Positions 55,794-63,485 of a stretch of DNA of 64,000 nt are shown here, piece after piece; within the stretch, counting starts at the first letter, position 1; each line of letters starts with the position of its first letter. The notes under the pieces were generated by a model, which made no database searches, was not told the origin of the DNA, and saw only the letters and a program-made list of their open reading frames with translations. A program made the position numbers and the translations under genes. The DNA is from Pseudomonas viciae (lineage in GTDB: Bacteria > Pseudomonadota > Gammaproteobacteria > Pseudomonadales > Pseudomonadaceae): contig NZ_CP035088.1 in the NCBI RefSeq assembly GCF_004786035.1, forward strand, positions 274,001 through 338,000. The letters are read 5' to 3'.

Positions 55794-56540
55794 ATGATCG
55801 TTCTGAACAGGGAAGTGGGCGAAGCGCTAAGACGTGACAAATACGTCAACGTTCGCGGTGGAGACTTCAACCTCTACGGTCATTTCGGCGATTTTGTCCG
55901 GCTGACCAAAAGCTGGGAAAACATGGAGCCCGACAGCTACTACGGCCAGGCCGAGTCAGGCATGCGTTTTCGCCGCTACAGCGACTTCGAATACAACCCC
56001 ACGACCCGTGAGCTCAAGCAGCTTGAGCACCGCGCCTATGTGCAATCCAAGGCCAACAACAGCTATGTTGGCGGATTGGAGCGGCACTTCCAGGATTTTT
56101 CCAACGAAGTGATCAACTCGCCGGTGATGCGCAGCCTGATCGATACGGACTTCGAGGTGTACAAGAACGTCCTGCCACAGGAACTGCACGATGCAATCTG
56201 GCAGTGCCAGATCCATCAGATCCGCATCGAGATCAAGCCGGGCAAGCAGCTGGAAATCACCCCTGAAGGAATCCATTGCGACGGGTATCCGTTCAGCGGC
56301 GTGCACTTCTGGGGTCGTCATAATGTGACGGGTGCAGAAAGCCGTTTGTACACTGCCCAGGAAGAGCAACTGGCGGCTGTTACCTACGAAGACATCCTCG
56401 ACACCACGTTCTTCCTTGATCGCGACATGCGCCATTACGTCACCCCGGCTCGCAACACCCACAGCCGTGAAATGGCGTACCGGCAGATCCTGGCCATTTC
56501 CTTCTCGCGGCCCGGGACCGCTTTCGACATTGTTCGCTGA
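55794..56540 (+). CDS. 2-oxoglutarate/Fe(II) dioxygenase, PF10014 (L-isoleucine hydroxylase) family
   Basis: A 248-residue enzyme. The iron-binding His161 and Asp163 lie in EGIHCDGYPF and the third ligand is His214 in RDMRHYVTPA; the Arg near the C-terminus in AYRQILAISFSR is a candidate 2-oxoglutarate ligand. The spacing and the HxD with GVHFWGRHNVTGAESRLY are typical of the 2OG-Fe oxygenase family that includes the L-isoleucine 4-hydroxylase IDO of Bacillus and other free amino-acid hydroxylases. It starts MIVLNREVGEALRRDKYVNV. Followed after 13 bases by a GNAT gene and then azlC/azlD, so it seems part of a four-gene operon. Substrate likely a branched or aliphatic amino acid. Confidence 0.85.
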   Translation: MIVLNREVGEALRRDKYVNVRGGDFNLYGHFGDFVRLTKSWENMEPDSYYGQAESGMRFRRYSDFEYNPTTRELKQLEHRAYVQSKANNSYVGGLERHFQDFSNEVINSPVMRSLIDTDFEVYKNVLPQELHDAIWQCQIHQIRIEIKPGKQLEITPEGIHCDGYPFSGVHFWGRHNVTGAESRLYTAQEEQLAAVTYEDILDTTFFLDRDMRHYVTPARNTHSREMAYRQILAISFSRPGTAFDIVR

Positions 56541-56553
56541 ACGGCTCGAACCC

Positions 56554-56991
56554 ATGGACGACTCTGCGCAGCAGGTTCTGTTGCGTCGGGCCCAGGTCAG
56601 GGATGCGGAGCGGTTGGAGCATTTTTTTCGCGGATTCGACGAAGTGTCATTCTGCGAGTGGCAGGATGCCCGATTTTTGCGGGGCGTATTGTTGCAGGAC
56701 ACCACCACCGCCTATCTGGCTGTCGATGCCAGTGGCGAGGTGGTCGGTGCGGTGATCGGGGGCATGCTGGGCACCCGCGGTACGATCAATCACCTGGCCG
56801 TCAGTCCGGAGCATCGCACCCGAGGCCTGGGCCAGCGCCTGGTGGAGGCGGCCTCGGCCGACATGAAACGGGTGGGCGTGCTGCGCATGTTCCTGTTCGT
56901 CGACGATGCTAATCTGGCCGGCAAGCGCTTTTGGGCTGCCCAGGGGTTCTGTGAGCCCCGGGGTGAGATCACTTTCGAGAGGGATTTATGA
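56554..56991 (+). CDS. GNAT-family N-acetyltransferase
   Basis: A 145-residue GNAT protein from the ATG at 56554 (MDDSAQQVLLRRAQVRDAER). The acetyl-CoA motif reads INHLAVSPEHRTRGLGQRLV (about residues 75-94), containing the R-x-x-G-L-G loop. The C-terminal part AGKRFWAAQGFCEPRGEI is typical for the family. It lies between the dioxygenase and the amino acid exporter, so an amino acid or hydroxylated amino acid may be its substrate. Its stop overlaps the azlC start by four bases. Confidence 0.85.
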   Translation: MDDSAQQVLLRRAQVRDAERLEHFFRGFDEVSFCEWQDARFLRGVLLQDTTTAYLAVDASGEVVGAVIGGMLGTRGTINHLAVSPEHRTRGLGQRLVEAASADMKRVGVLRMFLFVDDANLAGKRFWAAQGFCEPRGEITFERDL

Positions 56992-57701
56992 ACAAGACTT
57001 CCAGCCAGCCGCTGGCGGTCGAACCACAAGCCTCGCGTACCTTTGCTGAAGCCAGTCCGGTGGTGGCGGGTTATTTCACGGTTTCGTTTGTGTTCGGTCT
57101 GATGGCGGTCAACGCGGGGCTGCCCCTGTGGTTGCCCGTGGCGATGTGCCTGTTCGTCTACGCGGGCGCTTCGCAATTCGCGGCGTTGGCGTTGATTTCC
57201 AGCGGCGCCTCGCTGACCACCATCGTGCTCACCACGTTCTTGATCAATGCGCGGCACATGCTGATGTCGGTCTATATGGCCAAGGCCTTGCGAGCGCTAG
57301 GGCTCAGTCGTTTCGAGCGCTGGTGCTACGCGGCGGGGCTCACGGATGAGTCGTTCGCCTTCCACAGCGTCAAGCTGGGCAGCGGGGCGCCAGTGAGCGT
57401 GCGCTACCTGATCGGCTTCAACCTGTTTTGCCACACCTCCTGGGTACTCGGCGGCCTGTTGGGCGCCGTATGCGCGCAATACGCCGCGCACCTGATCAAA
57501 TACCAGCTCGATTACGCCCTGACCGCAATGATGCTCTACGTGCTGGTTTCGCTGTGCGATACCCGTAACAAGCTGATCGCAGCCCTGGCGGCTGTCGTCT
57601 GCATGGGCGGACTGAGCCTGCTGGGCAGTTCGCCGTTCAATGTCTTCATCGCCACATTCGTTGGCTGCGGGGTGGGCGTATGCCTGACCAAACGTTCCTG
57701 A
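56988..57701 (+). CDS. azlC: AzlC-family branched-chain amino acid exporter subunit
   Basis: A 237-residue inner membrane protein with about seven membrane segments, beginning MNKTSSQPLAVEPQASRTFA and containing GLMAVNAGLPLWLPVAMCLF (about residues 33-52) and NARHMLMSVYMAKALRALGL (about 90-109), the signature of AzlC. AzlC and AzlD together export branched-chain amino acids such as isoleucine and analogues (AzlCD in Bacillus, BrnFE in Corynebacterium). The gene overlaps the GNAT stop by four bases and the azlD start by 22 bases. Confidence 0.92.
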   Translation: MNKTSSQPLAVEPQASRTFAEASPVVAGYFTVSFVFGLMAVNAGLPLWLPVAMCLFVYAGASQFAALALISSGASLTTIVLTTFLINARHMLMSVYMAKALRALGLSRFERWCYAAGLTDESFAFHSVKLGSGAPVSVRYLIGFNLFCHTSWVLGGLLGAVCAQYAAHLIKYQLDYALTAMMLYVLVSLCDTRNKLIAALAAVVCMGGLSLLGSSPFNVFIATFVGCGVGVCLTKRS

Positions 57702-57997
57702 TCCTGGTCGTCGTGCTGATGATGGCCGTGACTTTCCTGCCGCGTGCCTTGCCGTTGCAGATCAACACTGAACACTGGCCGCCTTTCGTCGCTCGCGCCC
57801 TGGAATACCTGCCGGTGGCGATCGTCGCTGCCATCAGCCTGACCCCGTTGTTGATCAAGGATCAGCAGATACAGTTGGATCGCCCGGAATTCTATGCCGC
57901 GATTCCGACACTGTTATGTGCGTATTTCAGCCGTAACCTGTTTCTCAGTGTGGCGCTGGGCACGGCGTCGTACATCGCGCTCGGTTCGTTCCTGTAG
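57680..57997 (+). CDS. azlD: AzlD-family branched-chain amino acid exporter subunit
   Basis: A 105-residue inner membrane protein, MPDQTFLILVVVLMMAVTFL, with about four hydrophobic segments and the family motif TFLPRALPLQ (about 18-27). It is the small partner of AzlC. The start lies within the azlC end. Its last 84 bases overlap a convergent LysR gene, an unusual antisense overlap described in the findings. Confidence 0.92.
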   Translation: MPDQTFLILVVVLMMAVTFLPRALPLQINTEHWPPFVARALEYLPVAIVAAISLTPLLIKDQQIQLDRPEFYAAIPTLLCAYFSRNLFLSVALGTASYIALGSFL

Positions 57998-58840
57998 CGT
58001 CAGGTCCACCACATCGTGCAGCGCCTGGCCGGACAACTCCGGATTGTTTACCGCCAGGCGGACCTCAAGGAAGTCCTCGAAGTCCGGGAAAATGGCCAAG
58101 CCATTGCGCAGTGCCGCCTCCCGAGATACCAGCCCCAGGCCATCGAGCTGGGTGATCAGCGACAACGTCAGCGTTTCACTGCAGGAATACACCATCCGCT
58201 GGCTCGACCCGTATTCGCCCAGGCCTGCATCGAGAAATCGAAGAAAGCTGTGGGAATACGGACATTCTTCTGCCGGACGCACCTGAAACTTGTCACCGAG
58301 CAAACCCAGGGAGTCGTCCTCGTCGCCACAATGGGCGCCCACCACCCGCACCTGCACATCTGGCATGGTGATGCTGGAAAAACCGCTCTGCTGGTGCCCG
58401 ATCAGGATCGCCAAATCAAAGGCTTCATTCTTGAGCTTGCTCAGGTTCTCCATCGACTCGGCGTAACTGAACTCCAACTGATACTGGGGGAACACCGCGA
58501 TCAACCGATCGATCATTCGTCGGTTGAACTCCGCTGGCAGGGTGGTATTGAGCGCCACTTTAAGCGTGCTCTGCCGGGGCGCTTTGAGCGTCGCGACCTT
58601 TTCCTCCAGTTGCCGGGTGGCAACCAGCACCTGATCCATGAAAGGGGTCAGTTCCGAGCCTTGGCTCGTCAACGTCAGACCTTTGTTGGAGCGCCGGAAC
58701 AACCGGAAACCGAACTGCTCTTCGACCTTGTTCAACTGCGCTGCCAATGCTTGCACCGTGAGACACGAATGTTCGGCTGCCGCCGACAACGAGCCGGTCT
58801 GCACGATACGCATGAGGTTGCGTAGGGTTCTGCTATCCAT
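57914..58840 (-). CDS. LysR-family regulator convergent with azlCD
   Basis: A 308-residue LysR protein, MDSRTLRNLMRIVQTGSLSA, with helix-turn-helix SLSAAAEHSCLTVQALAAQL (residues 17-36) and effector domain from about residue 90. The C-terminal 28 codons overlap azlD on the other strand. Its start is divergent to a 693-bp gap before the RES-Xre pair. It may regulate azlCD or the upstream genes; I see no direct evidence. Its tail (RRRAQRHTEKQVTAEIRT) is basic and lies outside the usual LysR fold, consistent with the overlap being an extension of the coding frame. Confidence 0.85.
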   Translation of the reverse strand: MDSRTLRNLMRIVQTGSLSAAAEHSCLTVQALAAQLNKVEEQFGFRLFRRSNKGLTLTSQGSELTPFMDQVLVATRQLEEKVATLKAPRQSTLKVALNTTLPAEFNRRMIDRLIAVFPQYQLEFSYAESMENLSKLKNEAFDLAILIGHQQSGFSSITMPDVQVRVVGAHCGDEDDSLGLLGDKFQVRPAEECPYSHSFLRFLDAGLGEYGSSQRMVYSCSETLTLSLITQLDGLGLVSREAALRNGLAIFPDFEDFLEVRLAVNNPELSGQALHDVVDLTLQERTERDVRRRAQRHTEKQVTAEIRT

Positions 58841-59533
58841 GAGGTAATGCCCTCTGCTTAAGTGGGCTCGCTATAGTTTTGCACCTGGCCCGGGTCAGGC
58901 AGTGCATGCGGGCTATCATCATGCACCTTGCGCCGCTTGTCGCGATTTTGTGCCGAAAAGCTCCGGGAGGCGATGGTTGGAGCTTATTTGGGATTTTGGG
59001 TTTTTGCCGGTTTGGCGTGTATGGGACTGTGTAATTCGCGTCGTGATGGGCTTTGCCTGCAACCTTGTCAGGTATTTCCCAGGGAGAAAAAGGCCCCGCC
59101 TGATATACCCGAGTTGTTCGAACAGCCGAAATGTGGCGCTTCCATTAGATAGGCATCGCCACGTCTGGATCGGTTAGATGAAGGCAATTGCCGGCGTCTA
59201 CGCAACCTGCAAGTGGGTGCTAAAGGTCACTTGCATGAGTTTTCCTGGGACGAAGGAGGCGACTGGTCAAACCCGTTGGAAAGAACTTGGTTTGCCGGAT
59301 ATTTGATATATCACTGTCGCGTCAGCAGTCGCGCCGGCTCTTGAGGCCGATTTCTGGCATGGGTGAGGTTTATGTCAACCGGTGCTTGGATTTCCTTCAG
59401 GCCTGAAATGTAACAGGAGAGGGCTCAGAAATTTCAATCTGATCTTCTTTGTTCGTTTGCGAATTAAAACTTAATTTATATCCATATATGTACTACTCTC
59501 TCAGTATCACCCGTAGCAAAGGAGCCTAAACCC
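58841..59533. other. 693-bp gap between LysR and the RES-Xre pair
   Basis: The left end is the LysR promoter. An open frame with an in-frame stop runs across 58973-59344 and is listed separately. Around 59457-59500 the sequence is very AT-rich with TATATCCATATATG, which is a good candidate for the promoter and operator of the toxin-antitoxin pair. Lower GC and odd codons in the centre suggest sequence of different origin. Confidence 0.4.
58973..59344 (+). pseudogene. Possible nonsense-interrupted small exported protein
   Basis: An ATG at 58973, with GGGAGGCG in front, opens MVGAYLGFWVFAGLACMGLC, which looks like a signal or lipoprotein-like leader, followed by cysteine-bearing text (DGLCLQPCQVF; EQPKCGASIR). 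It meets TAG at 59150-59152. The same frame then stays open for 63 codons with protein-like composition (LHEFSWDEGGDWSNPLERTW) up to TGA at 59342. This may be a gene with a premature stop, or two unrelated open stretches. Codon use (TTA, AGA, GGA) differs from neighbours. I do not recognise it. Low confidence. Confidence 0.3.
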
Positions 59534-59944
59534 ATGGCTACTTCCTCCATCACCCTCAACGCCCAGCAACAGTTGGATTCCCCGGACGCGGGTCGAGTCG
59601 CGCTAAAGTTTTTCTTCAACCTCATGGCGTTGTGGGGCTGCAGCGTCGAGCAGCAGCGCACGTTGCTGGGCAAGATAGGCAACACGACTTTCTACAAATA
59701 CAAACAACTACCGGAAAACGTAAAGCTGCCCCGTGACACCCTCGAGCGTATTTCCTACCTCATGGGCATTCACAAGGCGCTGAGTATCATCTTCAGCAAC
59801 AGCCGGGACCGCGTTCATCAATGGGTCAGCAGCCCCAACACCGCAGCGCCGTTCAACGGCCAGTCAGCGTTGGCCTACATGTTGGCCGGACGGGTGGTGG
59901 ACATTGCCGACGTGCGGCGCTACCTCGATGGAGTGCGCGGTTGA
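59534..59944 (+). CDS. Xre/MbcA/ParS-family antitoxin (DUF2384)
   Basis: A 136-residue antitoxin, MATSSITLNAQQQLDSPDAG, with a helical N-terminal Xre-like DNA-binding part (residues 20-75, VEQQRTLLGKIGNTTFYKYK) and a C-terminal MbcA/ParS toxin-binding part (ERISYLMGIHKALSIIFSNS and QSALAYMLAGRVVDIADVRR). AAAGGAG precedes the start. It overlaps the RES toxin gene (TGATG) and would neutralise it and repress the promoter in the AT-rich region upstream. Confidence 0.9.
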   Translation: MATSSITLNAQQQLDSPDAGRVALKFFFNLMALWGCSVEQQRTLLGKIGNTTFYKYKQLPENVKLPRDTLERISYLMGIHKALSIIFSNSRDRVHQWVSSPNTAAPFNGQSALAYMLAGRVVDIADVRRYLDGVRG

Positions 59945-60621
59945 TGACGCCACCACTGGCGGACCCGCAATGGAAACGGGCCTATCGGATCGTCAACAGC
60001 AGCTTCCCACCCATTGCGCTGTTTGAAGACGTGCTCGACCCCGAAGACCTGCCCATCGCTTATGCCCTGGAGGCGTTGACCAATGACCGGCTCATGGCCG
60101 AGGCCGGCGTATTGACCCGGGTGCGTCCCGAAGACCGTGTTTCCGGACCCGGCTCCTCACCCGTGATGGCGGCGTTTACCCACATCGGCAAAAGCAGCCG
60201 CTTCAGCGATGGCACCTTCGGCGTCTACTACGCCGCGAGCAGCCAGGAAGCGGCCATCGCCGAAACCTGCTACCACCAGGCCCGATTTCTCGGGGCAACC
60301 AACGAGCCGGACCTGGAATTGACCATGCGCACCTACGTCAACAAGGTCATCAAGCCCCTGCACGACATCCGCCACGACTACCCCCATCTCCACGACCCGG
60401 ACCCCGCCGCCTATGGCCCGTCCCAGGTGTTCGCCCGACAACTGCGCGAAACCCTGTCCTGGGGGCTGCTCTACAACAGCGTCCGCCTGCCCGGCCACGA
60501 ATGCGTCGCCGCGTTCCGCCCGCCAGCGGTGTCGATTCCGGTGCAGGGCAAGCATATTCGGTACGTCTGGAGTGCGCAGAAACGGGAGATTTCGTTTGTG
60601 TTTGAGGTGAGCCAGGTGTGA
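59944..60621 (+). CDS. RES-domain toxin (NAD-degrading)
   Basis: A 225-residue RES-domain protein. The expected active residues are visible: Arg86 in SSRFSDGTFG, Tyr95/Tyr96 in GVYYAAS, Glu107 in AIAETCYH. Proteins of this family deplete cellular NAD+ (MbcT of Mycobacterium, Res of Photorhabdus and P. putida). It begins MTPPLADPQWKRAYRIVNSS. Its start overlaps the antitoxin stop. It is the second gene of a complete RES-Xre module, in the usual antitoxin-toxin order. Confidence 0.9.
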   Translation: MTPPLADPQWKRAYRIVNSSFPPIALFEDVLDPEDLPIAYALEALTNDRLMAEAGVLTRVRPEDRVSGPGSSPVMAAFTHIGKSSRFSDGTFGVYYAASSQEAAIAETCYHQARFLGATNEPDLELTMRTYVNKVIKPLHDIRHDYPHLHDPDPAAYGPSQVFARQLRETLSWGLLYNSVRLPGHECVAAFRPPAVSIPVQGKHIRYVWSAQKREISFVFEVSQV

Positions 60622-60680
60622 GCTGGAATATAAAAACCTGACGGAATCGGCAACGCGACCTATCTAGAGGCGTGAATCAA

Positions 60681-60788
60681 TCCGTGGCGAGGGATCTTGC
60701 TCCCGCTTGAGTGCGCAGCACTCATAAAAAGGAGCTGCTAAGCAGCCCTGCGGGGCGGTGCGACGTTTCGCTAAATCCCCTCGCCATA
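60681..60788. repeat. REP pair (GTGGCGAGGGA family), partly decayed
   Basis: CGTGGCGAGGGATCTTGCTC on the left and CTAAATCCCCTCGCCATAAACG on the right. The centre contains the GCTGCTAAGCAGCC inner hairpin also seen in other copies. It lies between the RES gene and the convergent chemoreceptor. Confidence 0.7.
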
Positions 60789-60812
60789 AACGTGCGATAC
60801 AGCCCTGCTTGA

Positions 60813-62420
60813 TCAGATCTTGAACTGCTGCACCGAAGCCTGCATCGACCCCGCCGCATCGTTCAATTGATCCGCCGTTTGCGTCAAATTGTGAATCGAA
60901 CGGGTGTTCTCCCGAGACTGTTCGGCAATCGATTCCACTCGCTTAGCCATCTCATCGCTGGCCTTCGATTGTTCGGCAATGGTCTGGGAAATTTCCTCCA
61001 CCACTTCGGCGGCATGCCGGGCGCCGGTGCGGATTTCGCTGATGGACACCCCAGCCTGCTGGGCCAGGTTCACGCCTTCGTCCACGCGGCTGACGCAAGC
61101 CTGCATATTCGCCACCGCATCCCGGGCGCTGGTCTGGATGCGCTCGATCATCGCGGTAATTTCCTGGGTGGACTGGGTGGTGCGTGCCGCCAGGTTACGT
61201 ACTTCATCGGCCACCACCGCAAAACCGCGCCCTGCCTCGCCAGCGCGGGCCGCTTCAATGGCGGCGTTGAGGGCCAGCAGATTGGTTTGCTCGGCGATGC
61301 TCTTGATCACCTGAATGATGGAATGAATGTCTTCGGAAGAAGCGTCCAGGGCCGTGATCTTGCCGGACGACTGGTTGACCACCTCGGCAATCCGGTTCAT
61401 GCCTTCCACCACCCCGAGAATCACCTGGCCACCACTACTCGCCAGTTGTTCGGACTGCGCCGAAATCGTCCGTGCACTGTCGGCGTGCTGATGGATCTGG
61501 CTGATGTTCGCTATCATCTGCTCCATGCTCGCTGCCATGCTGGTCGCGCTATGGGCCTGCTGATCGGCGCTGGACACAATGTGCCGTGCCGTATCGCCCA
61601 AGGTCCGGGACGTGCCGTGCAACTCATCGCTCTGGCTGCGGATCGTGGCGATCATCTGCCGCAAATTGGTCTGCATCTGCTCGATCACGCCTTGCAACTG
61701 GCCCAGCTCATCTTTGCTGTGAGCCCCCATCGACCGCTGCAAATCCCCTTGGGAAATCGCCTGGGTATTGAGGATGATTTTATTCAGCGGCGTGAGCACC
61801 GCCTTGAGCAGGCTCCATGACAACAGCGCCAACGCCACGCACGTGGCCAGCAACGTCACGATCAGCCAGCGCTCCGACATGTGAATACTCTGGTCCTGAT
61901 GCTGGCGAGACGACTGGGCCTGGTTTTCGATCAGCTCGCTCACCACCTCGTTGCGTTCCTCCAGCGCCGAAAACGCCCCGTCGAACTCTGTCCGCAACGC
62001 CTGGCCATCCTGCGCACCACTCAACGCCTTGCCGATCACCTGCTTGGCCTTATCGATGTAGGTATCGATTTGTGGTTTCAACTCGACAATGGCCTTGGCG
62101 ACAGCCTCCGGCAACCTCGCCTCGGCGTTCTCGGCAATTACCTTGCGCATCCGTTGAGAATGCTCGTCAAAAGCCTCCAGCACCTCCTTGGCTCCCTGCG
62201 CATCCCCCGGCTTCACCAGCAGAGCGGCCAGCACATCGGCACGAATGGCGTCGTGCATCATGTCCGCCTCCATGTGCTTGCGCATGGCCGAAATACTGGT
62301 CTCGTTCTGCACCAGGGCCTCGGTCATGGAGTGATACCCCCACAACCCGATACCGCCGAGCAACAGCGCAAAAGAAAGGCTGACCAACCCCGAGCCTATG
62401 ACTTTGGTGCGGATCTTCAT
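60813..62420 (-). CDS. Methyl-accepting chemotaxis protein
   Basis: A 535-residue chemoreceptor. TM1 [20 protein letters not shown] (residues 8-27), a periplasmic four-helix-bundle domain (about 30-190), TM2 [20 protein letters not shown] (about 190), a HAMP domain (about 212-265), and the signalling domain with the conserved hairpin tip [20 protein letters not shown] (here [20 protein letters not shown], about 377-396). Its methylation regions have Gln/Glu-rich helices. No ligand can be read. Chemoreceptors of this type often sense amino or organic acids. It stands alone on the minus strand. Confidence 0.93.
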   Translation of the reverse strand: MKIRTKVIGSGLVSLSFALLLGGIGLWGYHSMTEALVQNETSISAMRKHMEADMMHDAIRADVLAALLVKPGDAQGAKEVLEAFDEHSQRMRKVIAENAEARLPEAVAKAIVELKPQIDTYIDKAKQVIGKALSGAQDGQALRTEFDGAFSALEERNEVVSELIENQAQSSRQHQDQSIHMSERWLIVTLLATCVALALLSWSLLKAVLTPLNKIILNTQAISQGDLQRSMGAHSKDELGQLQGVIEQMQTNLRQMIATIRSQSDELHGTSRTLGDTARHIVSSADQQAHSATSMAASMEQMIANISQIHQHADSARTISAQSEQLASSGGQVILGVVEGMNRIAEVVNQSSGKITALDASSEDIHSIIQVIKSIAEQTNLLALNAAIEAARAGEAGRGFAVVADEVRNLAARTTQSTQEITAMIERIQTSARDAVANMQACVSRVDEGVNLAQQAGVSISEIRTGARHAAEVVEEISQTIAEQSKASDEMAKRVESIAEQSRENTRSIHNLTQTADQLNDAAGSMQASVQQFKI

Positions 62421-62551
62421 CGCATATCGCTCCTGGAGCGGGGGGAATTCTGGGCAAGTGTAGTTGAGCGCGAGCGGAGCCTTGGGACAGGTCGTGCGCT
62501 TATCTGAAGCTATCGGCGGGGAAAATGATTAGATGAGGGTTCCGCCGCTCC

Positions 62552-62597
62552 CCGTGGCGAGGGTGCCCAGCGCCCGCTGGGCTGCGAAGCAGCCCTT
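62552..62597. repeat. REP fragment (GTGGCGAGGG family)
   Basis: CCGTGGCGAGGGTGCCCAGCG followed by GGGCTGCGAAGCAGCCC, which is one half of the REP family at 40895 with its inner hairpin; the partner half is missing. Located upstream of the chemoreceptor on the other strand side. Confidence 0.6.
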
Positions 62598-62684
62598 CTC
62601 TAACTTGCACCCTTTCTCGCGGCGCTACTACAGATTAAAGCCCAACGCTGCCCCGCCCAGTGAGCAGCATTGCACCAGCAGCTC

Positions 62685-62963
62685 TTAGGCAGGATTACTC
62701 CCCGGCGCCTCCAGCACCTTCACCACATCATCGATGACGGCCTTACTCATATCCTGCAAATAACACGACGCCCAGGCGTACCGATCCGTGCTGCGAATCA
62801 TCGCCGCGTCCTCGGCCAAGACCTTGGCGACGTGGAGCAGGTCGGAAGCGTGTGACAGGGCTTCGCTAATGGGGATGCCGCTGTTGACGCGGAATAGCGG
62901 GCGGTCGGAGTGGTAGGAGAAGGGGGTTAGGCCTGGGGTTTTGAGGTCTTTGGGATGGGTCAT
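62685..62963 (-). CDS. DUF6124/DUF3077-family small protein
   Basis: A 92-residue protein from the ATG at 62963, with a strong GGAGGTGCGCA ribosome site. It starts MTHPKDLKTPGLTPFSYHSD and contains LFRVNSGIPISEALSHASDL, the hallmark of the DUF3077 (now DUF6124) family that is frequent in Pseudomonas and often present in several copies. Function unknown. A 28-codon ORF lies directly upstream and its stop overlaps this start (ATGA), so translation is coupled. A structured upstream region is described separately. No signal or membrane segment. Confidence 0.85.
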   Translation of the reverse strand: MTHPKDLKTPGLTPFSYHSDRPLFRVNSGIPISEALSHASDLLHVAKVLAEDAAMIRSTDRYAWASCYLQDMSKAVIDDVVKVLEAPGSNPA

Positions 62964-63046
62964 TGCGCACCTCCGTTTGCCAATTGGCGGCGGCTGGTGA
63001 CTAGCAAAGCGATAAAGCGAGACTGCAGCAGATCCATGGCGTGCAT
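62960..63046 (-). CDS. 28-codon leader ORF coupled to the DUF6124 gene
   Basis: ATG at 63046 on the minus strand, with GGGAG nine bases upstream. It encodes MHAMDLLQSRFIALLVTSRR and ends QLANGGAQ; the stop TGA overlaps the next ATG. The DUF6124 ribosome site GGAGGTG lies inside it. Such an overlapping leader could make the downstream gene depend on its translation. The amphipathic start may be membrane-active. Too short for normal gene finders, but the coupled arrangement is convincing. Confidence 0.55.
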   Translation of the reverse strand: MHAMDLLQSRFIALLVTSRRQLANGGAQ

Positions 63047-63070
63047 CGATAAACTCCCATATCAAATGAG

Positions 63071-63108
63071 AGCTGCCACGTTCGTTCTCAGGCGAATGGG
63101 TGGCAGCT
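63071..63108 (-). promoter_or_regulatory. Hairpin next to the leader ORF, alternative to the long stem
   Basis: On the minus strand AGCTGCCAC (63108-63100) pairs perfectly with GTGGCAGCT (63079-63071) around a 20-base loop that has an inner TTCG/CGAA pairing. It ends 25 bases before the leader start. Its left arm shares bases 63102-63108 with the long stem described next, so both cannot form together. Confidence 0.6.
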
Positions 63109-63176
63109 GTGCGCAGGCTGAGAAACCGGAGATACAGGAACCCGGCAGACCCGAAGGTCTCCCACGCACAGCCGCC
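63102..63176 (-). ncRNA. Structured RNA element in the 5' region of the DUF6124 message
   Basis: On the minus strand GGCGGCTGTGCG (63176-63165) pairs with CGCACAGCTGCC (63113-63102), twelve pairs including one G-U. On the plus strand that pair would be A-C, so the minus strand is the folded RNA. Inside sits AGACC-TTCG-GGTCT (63160-63147), the very stable cUUCGg tetraloop, and a CCGG/CCGG pair (63145-63142 and 63129-63126). The element is about 75 nt, upstream of the leader ORF. Cis-regulatory RNA or a small RNA both fit. The rest of the 63066-63485 gap, to the BRCT gene on the other strand, has no further gene I can support. Confidence 0.6.
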
Positions 63177-63485
63177 ATTACACTGAATGCGGACATTAAA
63201 AAACGCCGCAAAACGTGGTTCGGGCGCTGTAGCGCCTGCATCTTACTCGGGTTCTCAGGCCCGGTCGCTGAATTGGCAGCGACAGTTGGAGGGTATCGGT
63301 CGATCGAATAGGGGGCAATCGTGGCGCGATGCTGGCGGGGTTAGAAATTGTGTGTCCGGGATTAACGCATCTGTGATCACCGGTACGAGGTCGGGTCGGA
63401 TAGCGCGAGCTTGCAGCTGTGTGGCGGAGTGCTAGCTTTATGACATTGCCGCATCCGAGCCAACACCATCCAAGGAAAGCTCGTA

